A stretch of 7,140 nt of DNA. Origin: Chitinophagaceae bacterium. Lineage in GTDB: Bacteria > Bacteroidota > Bacteroidia > Chitinophagales > Chitinophagaceae. The stretch is taken from positions 1 to 7,140 of the forward strand of contig CANKGM010000105.1 in the NCBI GenBank assembly GCA_947481355.1. Direction: 5' to 3'. Below the pieces are notes generated by a model, which saw only the letters and a list, made by a program, of their open reading frames with translations, was not told the origin of the DNA and did not search any database. Below, piece by piece: positions 6,606-7,140 of this stretch. The position numbers were made by a program, and so were the translations under genes. Numbering within the stretch: position 1 is the stretch's first letter; each line of letters starts with the position of its first letter.

Positions 6606-7115
6606 ATGAAAAAGATCTTTTTTTTAATCGTGTTGGCCGCTACTTCATTTCAATTGCATGCTCAACGTTATGCAGTAATTGATACGCGTTATATTTTAAG
6701 CAAATTGCCAGAATACAAAACCGCTCAAGATAAATTGAATGCGTTTAGTGCTCAATGGCAGCTTGAAATAGATGAGAAGCAAGCTGCTCTTGATGTGTTA
6801 TATCGAAATTTTGAAGGTGAGAAGTTGATGTTAAGCGAAGAGCTATTGAAAAAAAGAGAAGATGATATTTTCAATAAGGAGAAAGAATTGAGGGACCTTC
6901 AAAAAAAGCGTTTTGGATTTGAAGGAGATTTATTCAAGAGGCGTCAGGAACTGGTAAAGCCTATTCAAGACAAAGTCTACAACGCCGTTCAAAAACTGGC
7001 TGTAGCAAGGCAGTTTGACTTGATTTTAGATAAAAGTGAAGGAATTACCATTATCTTTGCCGACCCTAAACTCGACAAAAGCGATGATGTTTTAAAAGAG
7101 TTAAGTAGCAAGTAA
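6606..7115 (+). CDS. OmpH/Skp family periplasmic chaperone
   Basis: This 169-residue protein has a signal peptide at residues 1-19 (KK at 2-3, hydrophobic core, LHA before Q20), so it is periplasmic. The mature part opens with the family's first strand, RYAVIDTRYILSKLPEY (21-37). A long charged helical arm, probably coiled coil, runs from about 38 to 118 and is rich in K, E and Q (for example KKREDDIFNKEKELRDLQKK, 82-101). The chain then returns to the small beta body with FDLILDKSEGITIIFA (137-152). That strand-arm-strand plan is the Skp trimer architecture, in which the arms cage unfolded outer-membrane proteins on their way to BamA. Its place directly after bamA is the usual one. Bacteroidota often carry two ompH copies in tandem; the next gene is beyond the window, so I cannot say whether a second follows. 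There is no Shine-Dalgarno sequence before ATG 6606. Confidence 0.93.
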   Translation: MKKIFFLIVLAATSFQLHAQRYAVIDTRYILSKLPEYKTAQDKLNAFSAQWQLEIDEKQAALDVLYRNFEGEKLMLSEELLKKREDDIFNKEKELRDLQKKRFGFEGDLFKRRQELVKPIQDKVYNAVQKLAVARQFDLILDKSEGITIIFADPKLDKSDDVLKELSSK

Positions 7116-7140
7116 AAAAGTATTATTTTCGATTTTCATA

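Noticed and set aside
7116..7140. Start or promoter of a following gene (TTATTTTCG resembles the bamA box)
   Set aside because: Only 25 bases are visible and no start codon follows, so nothing can be supported.

Overview
The window reads as a chromosomal segment of a member of the Bacteroidota, probably in the Chitinophagaceae/Sphingobacteriales direction. The evidence is the AT-rich DNA, the lack of Shine-Dalgarno sequences before the start codons, a TAnnTTTG-type promoter element, Bacteroidota-specific protein variants (SYSSRWE and RTSGE in the undecaprenyl diphosphate synthase, a long insertion in BamA POTRA3, a DUF6089 barrel protein) and the gene order nadK - DUF6089 - uppS - bamA - ompH, which is a familiar conserved cluster in this phylum. 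The family-level placement is inference. All genes are on the + strand.

Layout: (1) 3-695 is the 3' end of an Omp85/TamA-like outer-membrane barrel protein cut by the window edge. (2) 696-1021 has no gene. It holds two unlike tandem arrays back to back: 12 strictly phased heptamers of the form NNNCGCT (701-784), then a pyrimidine-rich, TGCCT-rich array with a 63-bp period (about 788-976). A promoter for nadK lies at the downstream edge. (3) 1022-1903 is NAD kinase. (4) 1988-2836 is a secreted DUF6089 barrel-like protein of unknown function. (5) 2921-3664 is undecaprenyl diphosphate synthase. (6) 3794-6538 is BamA, the outer-membrane protein insertase. (7) 6606-7115 is an OmpH/Skp-type periplasmic chaperone.

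Functionally most of the window is an envelope-biogenesis locus. UppS makes the lipid carrier for peptidoglycan and surface glycans, the OmpH/Skp protein carries unfolded outer-membrane proteins across the periplasm, and BamA folds them into the outer membrane. The DUF6089 protein and the upstream Omp85-like protein are probably outer-membrane barrels themselves, hence likely BamA clients. NAD kinase is the metabolic member. Gaps of 67-129 bp with all genes co-directional fit an operon or a string of closely spaced transcription units.

The genes are ordinary for the phylum and I found no undescribed multi-gene system. The least ordinary part is the double tandem array at 701-976, whose origin and role I cannot determine from this window alone.
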